Shown here: positions 25,750 to 35,051 of the stretch, in pieces
How positions within the stretch are numbered: position 1 is the stretch's first letter
How the letters are laid out: the number at the start of each line of letters is the position of its first letter
Source of the DNA: Desertimonas sp963772825
Lineage (GTDB): Bacteria; Actinomycetota; Acidimicrobiia; Acidimicrobiales; Ilumatobacteraceae
NCBI GenBank assembly: GCA_963772825.1
Contig: CAVYYX010000006.1
Span: 186,001-250,000 of the forward strand
Length of the DNA: 64,000 bases
Direction of reading: 5' to 3'
Notes under the pieces: generated by a model
Told to the model about the DNA's origin: nothing
Database searches by the model: none
What the model saw: only the letters and a program-made list of their open reading frames with translations
Made by a program: the position numbers and the translations under genes

Positions 25750-26939
25750 GACGTCACGAGGGCGGCGATGCGCTTGATGCCTTCGGCGATCGCTTCGTCG
25801 CCGACGGCGAACGACAGGCGGAGGTAGCCGGGGGCGCCGAACGCCTCGCCGGGCACGACGGCGACCTTGGCCTCGGTGAGCACGTGCTCGGCGAGCTCCA
25901 GCGACGTCGCACACGTGCGCCCGGCGAGCGGCCGGCCGAGCAGACCGCCGACGTTCGGGAAGCAGTAGAAGGCGCCCTGCGGCTCGATGCACGTGACGCC
26001 GGGGATGTCGTTGAGCATCGAGTGCATCAGGGCGGCGCGGCGCTCGAATGCCGTGCGCATCTCGGCGACGGCGCTGAGGTCGCCGCTGACCGCGGCGAGG
26101 GCGGCGCGCTGGCTGACGTTGCCGACGTTCGACGTGGCGTGGCTCTGGAAGTTGATCGCCGCCTTGGCGACGTCGGGCGGGGCGATCATCCAGCCGACCC
26201 GCCATCCCGTCATCGCGTACGTCTTGGCGACGCCGTTGACGACGATGCACTGGTCGGCGAGATCGGGCACGACCGTGGGCATCGACACGAAGCGGTGGGG
26301 ACCGTAGGTGAGGTGCTCGTAGATCTCGTCGGTGATCACCCACACGCCGCGCTCCACCGCCCAGCGACCGATGGCGGCGACCTGTTCGGGCGGGCAGACG
26401 GCACCGGACGGGTTGTCCGGGCTGACGAACAGGAGCACCTTGGTGCGCTCCGTCATCGCCGCCTCGAGCTGCTCGATGGTGACCTGGAAGCCGGTCTCCT
26501 CGGTGGTCTCGACGATTTTCGGCACGCCGCCGGCGAGGGCGATCGCCTCGGGATAGGTGGTCCAGTACGGCGACGGCACGATCACCTCGTCGCCGGGATC
26601 GCACAGCGCGGCGAAGGCGGTGAACACGGCGTGCTTGCCGCCGTTGGTGACGAGCACCTGGGCCGCGGTGCACTCGTAGCCGCTGTCGCGCTGCGTCTTG
26701 GCGGCGATCGCCTCGCGCAGCTCAGGGAGCCCGGCAGCGGGCGTGTAGCGGTGGTTGCGCGGATCGGCGCACGCCGCGACGGCGGCGGCGACGATGTGCT
26801 CCGGGGTCGGAAAGTCGGGCTCCCCGGCGCCGAAGCCGATGACGTCCTCGCCGGCCGCCTGCAGGGCCTTGGCCTTGGCGTCGACGGCGAGCGTCGCCGA
26901 CTCGGCGATGGCTGCGAGGCGGGCTGAAACTCGATTCAC
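25746..26939 (-). CDS. Class I pyridoxal-phosphate aminotransferase (aspartate type)
   Basis: This 397-residue enzyme moves an amino group between aspartate-like donors and 2-oxoglutarate. It has the fold I landmarks GFGAGEPDFPTPEHI, VTNGGKHAVFTAFAAL, SPDNPSGAVCPPEQ, VITDEIYEHLTYG and the cofactor Lys in VVNGVAKTYAMTGWRVGW. GAFYCFPN and PGYLRLSFAVGDEAI close the C-terminal domain. It matches bacterial AspB/AspC type Ib enzymes. The start is ATG 26939; serC begins 18 bp away on the other strand. The gene is intact. Confidence 0.93.
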   Translation of the reverse strand: MNRVSARLAAIAESATLAVDAKAKALQAAGEDVIGFGAGEPDFPTPEHIVAAAVAACADPRNHRYTPAAGLPELREAIAAKTQRDSGYECTAAQVLVTNGGKHAVFTAFAALCDPGDEVIVPSPYWTTYPEAIALAGGVPKIVETTEETGFQVTIEQLEAAMTERTKVLLFVSPDNPSGAVCPPEQVAAIGRWAVERGVWVITDEIYEHLTYGPHRFVSMPTVVPDLADQCIVVNGVAKTYAMTGWRVGWMIAPPDVAKAAINFQSHATSNVGNVSQRAALAAVSGDLSAVAEMRTAFERRAALMHSMLNDIPGVTCIEPQGAFYCFPNVGGLLGRPLAGRTCATSLELAEHVLTEAKVAVVPGEAFGAPGYLRLSFAVGDEAIAEGIKRIAALVTS

Positions 26940-26956
26940 GCTGCCATGCTGTCACA

Positions 26957-28109
26957 GTGATTCGCCCGCCCCCGCCGCGTTGGTCATCCCCCCCGAGTTG
27001 CTGCCGGCCGACGGCCGCTTCGGGTGCGGCCCATCGAAGGTGCGACCGGAACAGATCGATGCGGTCGTCGCCGCGGCGACGTCGATCATCGGCACGTCGC
27101 ACCGCCAGGCGCCGGTCAAGGGACTCGTCGGCGAGATCCGCCGCGGCCTCGTCGAGCTGTTCGCCCTGCCCGACGGCTGGGAGGTCGTCCTCGGCAACGG
27201 CGGCACGACGGTGTTCTGGGACGTCGCCACGTTCGGGCTCGTCGAGCGGCGCAGCCAGCACCTCGTGTTCGGCGAGTTCTCCAGCAAGTTCGCCGATGCC
27301 TGCGTCGCCGCCCCGCATCTCGACACCCCGTCGGTGATCTCGGCCGACCCCGGCGACCACCCTGACCCGGTCGCCGACGCCGCCGTCGACGTCTACGCGC
27401 TGACCCACAACGAGACGTCGACCGGCGTGGCGATGAACCTCACCGGCCAGAACGGGCCGCCGACGACCAGCTCGTCCTCGTCGACGCCACCTCGGCGGCG
27501 GGCGGCCTGCCGTGGGATCCGGCCGACGTCGACGTCTACTACTTCGCCCCGCAGAAGTGCTTCGCCGCCGACGGTGGACTGTGGATCGCCGCCTGCTCGC
27601 CGGCCGCGATCGAGCGCATCGAGCGGATCTCCGCCTCGGGGCGGTGGCGCCCCGCCTCGCTCGACCTCGCCATCGCCCTCGACAACAGCCGGCTCGACCA
27701 GACCTACAACACCCCGGCCGTCACGACGCTCGTGTTGTTCGCCAGCCAGCTCGCGTGGATGCTCGAGCTCGGCGGGCTGGCGGCGTGCGCCAAGCGGTCG
27801 CAGGCTTCGGCCGAGCACCTCTACGGGTGGGCCGAGGCGAGAGCATGGGCGACGCCGTTCGTCGCCGACCCCGTCAAGCGGTCCACCGTCGTGGCCACGA
27901 TCGACCTCGACGGCACGATCGACGTCGGCAAGCTCAACGCCGCGTTGCGCGCCAACGGGATCGTCGACACCGACGGCTATCGCAAGCTCGGGCGCAACCA
28001 GATCCGCATCGGCATGTTCCCGGCGATCGAGACGTCCGACATCGTCGCCCTCACGGCCTGCATCGACCACCTCGTCGAGCACCACGGAGACGCGCTGAGC
28101 CGTGACTGA
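26957..28109 (+). CDS. serC: Phosphoserine aminotransferase (frameshifted)
   Basis: SerC converts 3-phosphohydroxypyruvate to phosphoserine. The protein reads PADGRFGCGPSKVRPEQID, GTSHRQAPVKGLVGEIRRG, GNGGTTVFWDVATFGL and THNETSTGVAMN. After a shift near 27465 it continues LVLVDATSAAGGLPWD, VYYFAPQKCFAADGGLW (cofactor Lys) and NTPAVTTLVLFASQL. DGRFGxGPSKVR is the mycobacterial-type start. The first bases after GTG 26957 are C-rich and may hold another indel, so the exact start is uncertain. It overlaps the next gene by 8 bp. Confidence 0.87.
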
Positions 28110-28968
28110 CGCGCTGGCGCTGGCCGTCGACGAACTGCCGCCGCTCGCCGATCCGGTGCTGCTCGTCGCCCTCGGCGGATGGTTCGACGCCGCCAGCGTG
28201 GCGACGTCGGCGCTGCGTCTCGTCGCCGGCGAGTCGAACAGCGTCGTCGTCGGCGAGATCGACCCGGATCCATTCTTCGACTTCACGGTCGTCCGGCCGA
28301 CGGTCGAGAACGTCGACGGCGAGCGCCAGATCGTGTGGCCGGCGAACGTCTTCCGTGCCGTGCGGACAGCGGCGGAGCATCGCGATCTCGTCGTCCTCGA
28401 AGGCATCGAGCCGCACGTCGCCTGGCCGACCTACGTCGCGTGCGTTCTGGAGGCGATCGAGCGACTCGGTGTCGGCCTCGTGGTCACCCTCGGCGCCGTC
28501 GCCGACACCACGCCGCACACCCGGCCGCCGGCCGTGGTGGGGTCGACCACGGACCCCACCCTGGCGGCGACGTTCGGCCTCGTCGGACCGAGTTATCAGG
28601 GACCGACCGGCGTGATCGGCGTGCTCCACGGCGCGCTCGAGACACGGGGCGTGCCGTCGGTCTCACTGCGCGTCGGCGTCCCGGCTACCTACCCGAGGGC
28701 GAGCACCCCCGGTCGGTCGCCGCCCTCGTCGCCCACACGGCCCATGTTCTCGGCGATGGCGCTGCCGGTCGACCTCGCCGAGTCGATCCGCCTGTGGGAC
28801 GACGCCCACAACGCCTGGGTGGCCGGCAACGAGCGACTGCGTGGGTACGTCGAGTTGCTCGAGCAGCACTACGACTCGCGGATCGACGAGGTCGTCGGCG
28901 ACACCGACCTCGCCGCCCACCTCGAGGAGTTCCTGGCCGACGGCGGCGACGACCCCGACGACGAATGA
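28102..28968 (+). CDS. PAC2 (proteasome assembly chaperone-like) family protein
   Basis: This 288-residue protein has the PAC2 layout: DPVLLVALGGWFDAASVATS, VVVGEIDPDPFFDFTVVRP, DLVVLEGIEPHVAWPTYV, VVTLGAVADTTPHTRP and a helical end with GYVELLEQHYDSRIDEVV. In actinobacteria such proteins are common near proteasome genes, though none are seen here. A compensating pair of indels (about 28682 and 28752) scrambles roughly 22 residues that otherwise read GYLPEGEHPRSVAALVAHTA. It starts with GTG 28102 inside the serC end. Confidence 0.85.
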   Translation: MTDALALAVDELPPLADPVLLVALGGWFDAASVATSALRLVAGESNSVVVGEIDPDPFFDFTVVRPTVENVDGERQIVWPANVFRAVRTAAEHRDLVVLEGIEPHVAWPTYVACVLEAIERLGVGLVVTLGAVADTTPHTRPPAVVGSTTDPTLAATFGLVGPSYQGPTGVIGVLHGALETRGVPSVSLRVGVPATYPRASTPGRSPPSSPTRPMFSAMALPVDLAESIRLWDDAHNAWVAGNERLRGYVELLEQHYDSRIDEVVGDTDLAAHLEEFLADGGDDPDDE

Positions 28969-28989
28969 GTCGGCTCGGCTCGTTGGGGG

Positions 28990-30018
28990 TCAGCCGCCGG
29001 ACGCGTCGGTGACCTTCGTTCGCCCGGCGGAGATCCACGGCATCATCGAGCGCAGCCGGCCGCCGACGTCCTCGATGGGGTGGGCGGCGCCCGCGTCGCG
29101 CAGGCGCTGGAAGTTCGGCCCACCGGCTTCACTCTCGGCGATCCACTCGTCGGCGAACTGTCCGGACTGGATTTCGTCGAGGATCTTGCGCATCTCCGCC
29201 TTGGTGTCGTCGGTGACGATCCGCGGCCCACGAGTGAGGTCGCCGTACTCGGCGGTCGTCGAGATCGAGTAGCGCATCCCGGCGATGCCTTCCTCGTACA
29301 TCAGGTCGACGATCAGCTTGACCTCGTGGAGGCACTCGAAGTACGCCATCTCCGGGGCGTAGCCGGCGTCGACGAGGGTCTCGAATCCGGCCTGCACGAG
29401 GGCGGTCAGGCCCCCGCACAGCACGACCTGCTCACCGAACAGGTCGGTCTCGGTCTCCTCGGGGAACGTCGTCTCGATGACCCCGGCGAGCGTTGCGCCG
29501 ATGGCGTCGGCGTACGACAACGCAAGTTCCTTCGCGTGGCCGGTGGCGTCCTGCTCGACGGCGATCAGCGCCGGAACGCCGCCGCCCTCCGTGTAGGTCC
29601 GGCGAACGAGATGACCAGGCCCCTTCGGCGCAACCATGATCACGTCGACGCCCTCAGGCGCGGCGATGCGACCGAAGCGGACGTTGAAGCCGTGGGCGAA
29701 CGCCAGTGCCTTGCCCGGGGTCATGTGCGGGGCGACGAACTCGTCGAAGATCGCCTTCTGCTCGGTGTCGGGGGCGAGGATCATCACGACGTCGGCGCGT
29801 TCTGCGGCTTCGCCGATCGACACCACTTCGAGGCCCTGGGCCTCGGCCTTGGCCTTCGACGCGGAACCATCGCGAAGCCCGATGAGCACCTTGACCCCGG
29901 AGTCCTTGAGGTTGAGGGCATGCCCGTGGCCCTGGCTGCCGTAACCGATGATCGCCACGGTCTTGCCGCGGATCAGCGCCGGGTCGGCGTCGTCGGAGTA
30001 GTACACGTTTGCGGTCAT
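28990..30018 (-). CDS. ilvC: Ketol-acid reductoisomerase (NADP+)
   Basis: IlvC rearranges and reduces acetolactate and acetohydroxybutyrate in valine and isoleucine synthesis. The 342-residue class I enzyme has the nucleotide site VAIIGYGSQGHGHALNLKDS, APDTEQKAIFDEFV, MVAPKGPGHLVRR, and the metal site ETETDLFGEQVVLCGG plus YEEGIAGMRYSIS. I use ATG 30018, two bases after the ilvN stop, rather than TTG 30024. It is the last gene of ilvBNC. The gene is intact. Confidence 0.97.
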   Translation of the reverse strand: MTANVYYSDDADPALIRGKTVAIIGYGSQGHGHALNLKDSGVKVLIGLRDGSASKAKAEAQGLEVVSIGEAAERADVVMILAPDTEQKAIFDEFVAPHMTPGKALAFAHGFNVRFGRIAAPEGVDVIMVAPKGPGHLVRRTYTEGGGVPALIAVEQDATGHAKELALSYADAIGATLAGVIETTFPEETETDLFGEQVVLCGGLTALVQAGFETLVDAGYAPEMAYFECLHEVKLIVDLMYEEGIAGMRYSISTTAEYGDLTRGPRIVTDDTKAEMRKILDEIQSGQFADEWIAESEAGGPNFQRLRDAGAAHPIEDVGGRLRSMMPWISAGRTKVTDASGG

Positions 30019-30020
30019 GG

Positions 30021-30566
30021 TCAACCGGTCTTTCCTTTCAACGCGCGAACGCGGCTCTGCTTGTCGGCTTGGGGGTGGGCGAGCTTGGGGAGGGCGACCC
30101 GTCCCGAACGTTGGAGCTCGACGATGCCATAGGACGCGAGCAACTGCTCGAAGTCGTCGAGCTTGTCGGGCGGACCTTCGAGGCTCAGGGTCAGCGCCTC
30201 GAAGGCCACGCTGAGGACCTTGGCGTCGAAGATCGTGGCCAGTTCGAGCACTTGGCTGCGCTCCTCAGGAGCGACCCGCACGGTCGCCAGGAGCAGTTCC
30301 CGCTCGACCGACTGGCGCGGGTCGAGCTCGGAGATCTTGACGACCTCGATGAGCTTGAACAGCTGCTTGGTGATCTGTTCGAGCGGCGCGGACTCGACGT
30401 CGACGACGATCGTGATCCGGCTCATCCCATCGTGCTCCGACGGAGCCACCGCGAGCGAGAAGATGTTGAAGCCGCGCCGGGCGAACAGCCCGGCGACGCG
30501 GGCGAGCACGCCGGGCCGGTTCTGGACGAGCACGGACAGGATGTGGTGGTGAAGTTCTGTGCTCAT
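30021..30566 (-). CDS. ilvN: Acetolactate synthase small (regulatory) subunit
   Basis: This 181-residue ACT-domain protein binds valine and controls the IlvB catalytic subunit. It starts MSTELHHHILSVLVQNRPGV followed by LARVAGLFARRGFNIFSLAV, the ACT ligand site. VVDVESAPLEQITKQLFKLI comes next. The C-terminal domain contains LEGPPDKLDDFEQLLASYG and ends ELQRSGRVALPK. Its ATG overlaps the ilvB stop by 4 bp, so the subunits are translationally coupled. Confidence 0.96.
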   Translation of the reverse strand: MSTELHHHILSVLVQNRPGVLARVAGLFARRGFNIFSLAVAPSEHDGMSRITIVVDVESAPLEQITKQLFKLIEVVKISELDPRQSVERELLLATVRVAPEERSQVLELATIFDAKVLSVAFEALTLSLEGPPDKLDDFEQLLASYGIVELQRSGRVALPKLAHPQADKQSRVRALKGKTG

Positions 30567-32311
30567 CGGAGCGCTCCGGCACTCGCCTGCTGGCTCGGCG
30601 GCAGGACGAGGTCGTCGTTGGTCGCCCCGGCCGGGACCATCGGGAAGACCTTCTCCTCGGAGGCGACGCGGAACTCGACGACGACCGGCCGGTCGTTGAT
30701 CGCGTTGGCCTTCTCGATCGCCGGCTCGACCTCGGCGACGTCCTCGACGCGGATCCCGACGCAACCCATCGCCTCGGCCCAGCGCACGTAGTCGGGCGTG
30801 TCCGGCGACAGGTACACCTCGGAGTAGCGCTCGTCGTAGAACATCTCCTGCCACTGGCGGACCATGCCGAGGTAGCTGTTGTTGAGCAGGGCGACCTTGA
30901 TCGGGATCCGCTCGACGGACGCCGTCACCAGCTCCTGGGCGGTCATCTGGAAGCAGCCGTCGCCGTCGACGGCCCACACCGTGCGATCCGGGCGGCCGAC
31001 CTTGGCGCCGATCGCCGCCGGGATCGAAAAGCCCATCGTGCCGAGGCCCCCCGAGTTGACCCACGTGTACGGCTCGGTGAAGTTCCAGTACTGCGACGCC
31101 CACATCTGGTGCTGGCCGACCCCCGACGCCAGGATCGTGCCCTCGGGAGCGGCATCGCGCAGCTTCTCGAGGCAGAACTGCGGCTTCAGGGCGGCGCCCG
31201 GCTCGCTCTGCTCGTAGGTCAGCGGGAACTGCTCACGCCAGCCGGACAGCTGGCTCTTCCACGCCGAGGTGTCGGCAGCCGCCGTCCCCGACTCGCGCAG
31301 GTCGCGGATCGCCGTGATCAGCTCGGAGATGACGGCGCGGCAGTCGCCGACGATGGGCACGTCGGGCCGGCGCACCTTGCCCTGCTCGGCCGGGTCGACA
31401 TCGACGTGGATGATCTTGGCGTCCTGGGCGAAGCCGTCGAGACGGCCGGTGACGCGATCGTCGAACCGGGAGCCGAGGGCGATCAACAGATCGCTGCGCT
31501 GCATCGCCGTGACGGCGGTGGCGTTGCCGTGCATCCCGGGCATGCCGAGGGCCAGCGGGTGGTCGTCGGGGAACGCGCCGCGGGCCATCAGCGTGGTGAC
31601 GACGTGGATGTCGGTGAGCTCGGCCAGCTCGCGCAGCTCGTCGGCGGCGTGCGCCTTGAGGATCCCGCCGCCGACGTAGAGCACCGGGCGGTGCGCTTCG
31701 AGGATCAGCCGGGCAGCCTCGCGGATCATCCGCGGGTGGCCCTTGACCGTCGGCCGATAGCCCGGCAGCGAGGCGGCGACGTCGGCGTCGGACGGCCAGT
31801 CCCACTCCATCTGCGCCTGCAGCACGTCCTTGGGCACGTCGACGAGCACCGGGCCGGGCCGGCCCGTGGTCGCGATGTGGAACGCCTGGCGGATCGCCAA
31901 GGGCAGCTCCTCGGCGGTCATCACCAGCTCGTTGTGCTTGGTCACCGAGCGGGTGATGCCGACGGTGTCGCACTCCTGGAAGGCGTCGCTGCCGATCGCC
32001 TTGGTCGGCACCTGCCCGGTGATCGCGACCATCGGGATCGAGTCCATGTAGGCGTCCATCAGCGGGGTCACGAGGTTCGTCGCCGCCGGCCCTGACGTCA
32101 CCAACGCCACGCCAGGGCGCCCGGTGACGTGGGCGTAACCCTCGGCCATGTGCCCAGCGCCCTGCTCGTGACGCACGAGGATGTGGCGGATCGGCGACTC
32201 GAGCAGCGGGTCGTAGGCCGGCAAGATGCACCCGCCGGGCAGCCCGAAGACGACCTCGACCGACTCCATCTCCAAGGACTTGATGAGTGCCTGTGCTCCG
32301 GTGAGGTTCAT
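30563..32311 (-). CDS. ilvB: Acetolactate synthase large (catalytic) subunit
   Basis: IlvB joins two pyruvates, or pyruvate with 2-oxobutyrate, using thiamine diphosphate and FAD. The 582-residue protein has VVFGLPGGCILPAYD, the catalytic Glu in RHEQGAGHMAEGYA, TSGPAATNLVTPL, QVPTKAIGSDAFQE, ALGSRFDDRVTG and the cofactor block AVDGDGCFQMTAQEL with NNSYLGMVRQWQ. The start is ATG 32311. A 150-base leader upstream carries a peptide and an attenuator hairpin, so expression should respond to branched-chain aminoacyl-tRNA supply. Confidence 0.97.
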   Translation of the reverse strand: MNLTGAQALIKSLEMESVEVVFGLPGGCILPAYDPLLESPIRHILVRHEQGAGHMAEGYAHVTGRPGVALVTSGPAATNLVTPLMDAYMDSIPMVAITGQVPTKAIGSDAFQECDTVGITRSVTKHNELVMTAEELPLAIRQAFHIATTGRPGPVLVDVPKDVLQAQMEWDWPSDADVAASLPGYRPTVKGHPRMIREAARLILEAHRPVLYVGGGILKAHAADELRELAELTDIHVVTTLMARGAFPDDHPLALGMPGMHGNATAVTAMQRSDLLIALGSRFDDRVTGRLDGFAQDAKIIHVDVDPAEQGKVRRPDVPIVGDCRAVISELITAIRDLRESGTAAADTSAWKSQLSGWREQFPLTYEQSEPGAALKPQFCLEKLRDAAPEGTILASGVGQHQMWASQYWNFTEPYTWVNSGGLGTMGFSIPAAIGAKVGRPDRTVWAVDGDGCFQMTAQELVTASVERIPIKVALLNNSYLGMVRQWQEMFYDERYSEVYLSPDTPDYVRWAEAMGCVGIRVEDVAEVEPAIEKANAINDRPVVVEFRVASEEKVFPMVPAGATNDDLVLPPSQQASAGALR

Positions 32312-32350
32312 GGCGTCGCTTCCGTTGTAGTGATCGGTGGTGGGTCGGGC

Positions 32351-32384
32351 CGAAAAGCAATCGACCTCCCGGCTGGGAGGTCGA
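32351..32384 (-). terminator. Attenuator terminator in the ilvB leader
   Basis: On the minus strand TCGACCTCCC, a 4-base AGCC loop and GGGAGGTCGA form a perfect 10-bp stem (32384-32361). TTGCTTTTCG follows as the U-rich tract. It lies between the leader peptide and the ilvB start, in the correct orientation to stop transcription early. A second stem (about 32388-32412) overlapping the leader peptide stop could act in the alternative fold. Confidence 0.85.
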
Positions 32385-32410
32385 GACGCGCACACGGGAT
32401 TCCGTGCGCG

Positions 32411-32461
32411 CTAACAGATGAGTACGAGCGTGGTCAGTGGGGCGGGACCGGTCGAACGCAT
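32411..32461 (-). CDS. ilvB leader peptide, 16 residues
   Basis: The tiny frame MRSTGPAPLTTLVLIC ends at TAG 32411. Its last residues hold Leu, Leu, Val, Leu and Ile codons directly before the stop, as in ribosome-mediated attenuation leaders of branched-chain amino acid operons. The attenuator hairpin starts about 27 bases after the stop. Low charged tRNA-Leu, Val or Ile would stall the ribosome here and favour read-through into ilvB. No strong Shine-Dalgarno is present, but a -10-like box sits 7 bases before the ATG, which fits a leaderless mRNA. Confidence 0.8.
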   Translation of the reverse strand: MRSTGPAPLTTLVLIC

Positions 32462-32468
32462 CGCTGCG

Positions 32469-32499
32469 AGTATGGCAGTTCCTCGCCGGGCCGCGGCAA
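32469..32499 (-). promoter_or_regulatory. Probable promoter of the ilvB leader
   Basis: On the minus strand TTGCCG (32499-32494) and CATACT (32474-32469) are separated by 19 bases. CATACT ends 7 bases before the A of the leader-peptide ATG, so transcription would begin at or next to the start codon. Confidence 0.55.
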
Positions 32500-32636
32500 C
32501 CCATTGCTGACATTCGGAACCCTGCGACGAACACGCCCAGCTAGCATGAGCCGTTGGTTTCGGCGGAAATGGCGAGGAACATGCGAGTCATCGTGGCGGA
32601 CGCGCCCGGCTACCTCACGACAGGCGTGCACACAGC

Positions 32637-34886
32637 GTGGTGAACGACGTGCAGACTCCGGCGCGTTCGGACCCGGTGCACCTACGGCCGACGAGCGGTT
32701 CGAACGCCGGGTCGTCGTCGGTGCGCGTTGCCAGCCATGTCGCGATACTGATCATCGGCGTCGTCGCAGGGTTCGTCGCGACTACCACCGGTGCGGCGCC
32801 GACCGGGCATCCGCTCACCGACGCGCTGCTCGTCGGGCTTGGTGTCGCCGTGATCACGATCGTCGGGTCACGCGGCACCGTGGTGGGCGCTTGCCCTCGC
32901 CGCCGCTGCAGCGGCGGCGCTCAAACCATCACTGATCGTGCTTGGCGTCGTGGCCGGAGCGATTCCTCTCGTCGGTGCGCGGCCCGGCGGCTCAATCGGC
33001 CGGAGCTCATGGCGATCTCGGCGGCGATCACGTTCAACGTGCTGATCCGCGCCGGTCACGAGCGGTTCTTCGGGTTCACGGCGATCGTCGCACTGTTGTG
33101 CGCTGCTCTCATCTACGTGACCGGCATCGGATACTTCCCCAAACGCGTTCGTCGAACGGCGTGGATCGGGCTGATTTCGGTTGCCCTCTTCGCTGTCGTG
33201 GCTGCCGTCGGCACCGGCTATGCGGTCGCGTCGGCCCGCCAGGACCTCTCCGATGGCGTGAGAAGCGCTGAACTCGGCGTCGCGGCGCTCGAACACGACC
33301 GGTTCGACGAGGCTGCCGAGTGGTTCCGGCGATCATCGGACCAGCTCGAGTCAGCTAACACACAGCTCGATCGGCCTTGGGTTCGACCGGCGGCGTTGGT
33401 GCCCCTACTCGCCCAGCACCGTGACGCGGTCGTCGACATGAGTGCCACTGGCGCCACGGGGGCGTCGACGGTGGCCGACGCGCTCGAACGAATAGACATC
33501 GATGCACTGCGCGTCCACGACGGCCGCATCGACCTCGATGCCCTCGCCGCGACTGAGAAACCGCTGAGCGATGTGCGGACTGCGCTCGACGAGTTGCAAG
33601 CCGCCACCGACGAGGCTCAGTCGCCGTGGCTGATCCCGAAGGCCGCGGCCGTGCTCGACGACTTCGACGAGAGCATCGACGAGCACCTGCCGTCCCTCGA
33701 CAACGCGCTCGCCGCCATTGGGAAGGCGCCAGACATGCTCGGAGCAGACGGACCGCGTCGCTACTTGCTCCTGTTCACGAATCCTTCGGAGTCGCGGGGC
33801 CTGGGCGGTGCAATCGGCGGCTACGCCGAGCTGACGGCTGACAGCGGTCTGCTCACGCTGACCAACTCGGGCCAGGCCGCGGACCTCGACCGAGCGGCGA
33901 CGGCCGCCGGCGCTCGGATCACCGGGGCTGCAGGCTTCCTCGATCAGTACGGTCGGTTCGACTACGCCGGCGGACAGGTTGGGGACGCCGCGTTTCGCAA
34001 TCTGGCAATGACCCCGCACTTTCCCTGGGTCGGCGGGATCGCCGCGAGTCTCTACGAGACGATCACGGGTCGAGATGTCGACGGCGTGATCCTCGCCGAC
34101 CCCTTCGTCATCGCCAGAGTGCTCGGGTACACGGGTCCCGTCGACGTGCCGTCGGTCGACGAGCAGCTGTCCGACGGCAACGTCGTGTCCTATCTCGTGC
34201 ACAACCAATACATCGTCAGTGCCGATGACAACGAGGGCCGCCACGACGTCCTCGCCGACGCTGCCACAGCGACGATCAAGGCGATGATGTCCGGTGACCT
34301 CCCTGATCCGATCCAGCTCGCCACTGACTTTGGCCCACTCGTCGAGGAACGGCGGCTGTTGTTTTGGAGCGCCCACGAAGCCGAAGAGGACCTGCTCCGA
34401 CAGCTCGAAATCGGCGGGGCGATCCCCCCGCTGAATGGCAGCGACGGCTGGGCGTTCACGGTGGCCAACCGCCTCGGCAACAAGCTCGACCATTATCTCG
34501 AACGTCACGCCCAGTACGAGGCGACCAACACTCTTGGCGTGACAGACGGAACGCTGCGCATCGAGCTCACCAACACCGCCCCGACGGAGTGGCTCCCCCA
34601 ATCCATTCTCGGCGGCGGACGCTTCGGGCTTCCGCCAGGCACCAGCAGGCTGTATTTGTCTATCTACAGCGCCCTCGGTCTCGAAGCATTGACCGTCAAC
34701 GGCGAACGCGTCGAAGTCGGCGCAGGCGTCGAACAAGGCTGGAACGTGTACTCGTTGTTCGTCGACATCGCTTCGAGTGAGACAGTCCTGATCGAAGCGG
34801 ACTTCACCGGTGTCCTACGGCATCCGGAGACGGTCGTCACCTGGGTACAGCCGATGGTGCGCCCGTTGGAGATCGTCGCCGACTAA
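32637..34886 (+). CDS. DUF4012 membrane-anchored protein (compensating frameshift pair)
   Basis: This 749-residue protein has N-terminal membrane helices. One is AILIIGVVAGFVATTTG, and others around WIGLISVALFAVVAAVG. A large extracellular DUF4012 part follows. The domain shows LLLFTNPSESRGLGGAIGGY, TPHFPWVGGIAASLYE and VDGVILADPFVIARVLGYTG, all typical. Between about 32880 and 32995 the frame is off: the shifted frame reads WWALALAAAAAAALKPSLIV, a membrane helix, so two indels cancel there. DUF4012 proteins often sit in polysaccharide loci of actinobacteria; the activity is unknown. The gene borders the surface-polymer region to the right. Confidence 0.85.
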   Translation: MVNDVQTPARSDPVHLRPTSGSNAGSSSVRVASHVAILIIGVVAGFVATTTGAAPTGHPLTDALLVGLGVAVITIVGSRGTVVGACPRRRCSGGAQTITDRAWRRGRSDSSRRCAARRLNRPELMAISAAITFNVLIRAGHERFFGFTAIVALLCAALIYVTGIGYFPKRVRRTAWIGLISVALFAVVAAVGTGYAVASARQDLSDGVRSAELGVAALEHDRFDEAAEWFRRSSDQLESANTQLDRPWVRPAALVPLLAQHRDAVVDMSATGATGASTVADALERIDIDALRVHDGRIDLDALAATEKPLSDVRTALDELQAATDEAQSPWLIPKAAAVLDDFDESIDEHLPSLDNALAAIGKAPDMLGADGPRRYLLLFTNPSESRGLGGAIGGYAELTADSGLLTLTNSGQAADLDRAATAAGARITGAAGFLDQYGRFDYAGGQVGDAAFRNLAMTPHFPWVGGIAASLYETITGRDVDGVILADPFVIARVLGYTGPVDVPSVDEQLSDGNVVSYLVHNQYIVSADDNEGRHDVLADAATATIKAMMSGDLPDPIQLATDFGPLVEERRLLFWSAHEAEEDLLRQLEIGGAIPPLNGSDGWAFTVANRLGNKLDHYLERHAQYEATNTLGVTDGTLRIELTNTAPTEWLPQSILGGGRFGLPPGTSRLYLSIYSALGLEALTVNGERVEVGAGVEQGWNVYSLFVDIASSETVLIEADFTGVLRHPETVVTWVQPMVRPLEIVAD

Positions 34887-35051
34887 CCACCGCCGGTGGG
34901 GAGCCGTCGCAGTTCGCCTAAATGCTGGCGACCGCACCTGTGCGAGTCGGACTGCCCTGCGCTTTCTCCGCGAACGTGCTCCCGAAATTGGCGATTGGGG
35001 ACGCTCCGTTTCGAACGCCTATCGTCGAATTACCGCGCGGCCAAGACGAGG

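Noticed and set aside
24547..26673. Long minus-strand frame over cobT and the aminotransferase
   Set aside because: Over cobT it is antisense, and over the aminotransferase it is a shifted frame; only fragments of the real protein appear.
32583..32645. 20-residue frame MRVIVADAPGYLTTGVHTAW before the DUF4012 gene
   Set aside because: It ends at the DUF4012 start and has no regulatory codon bias or hairpin after it; a chance frame cannot be excluded.
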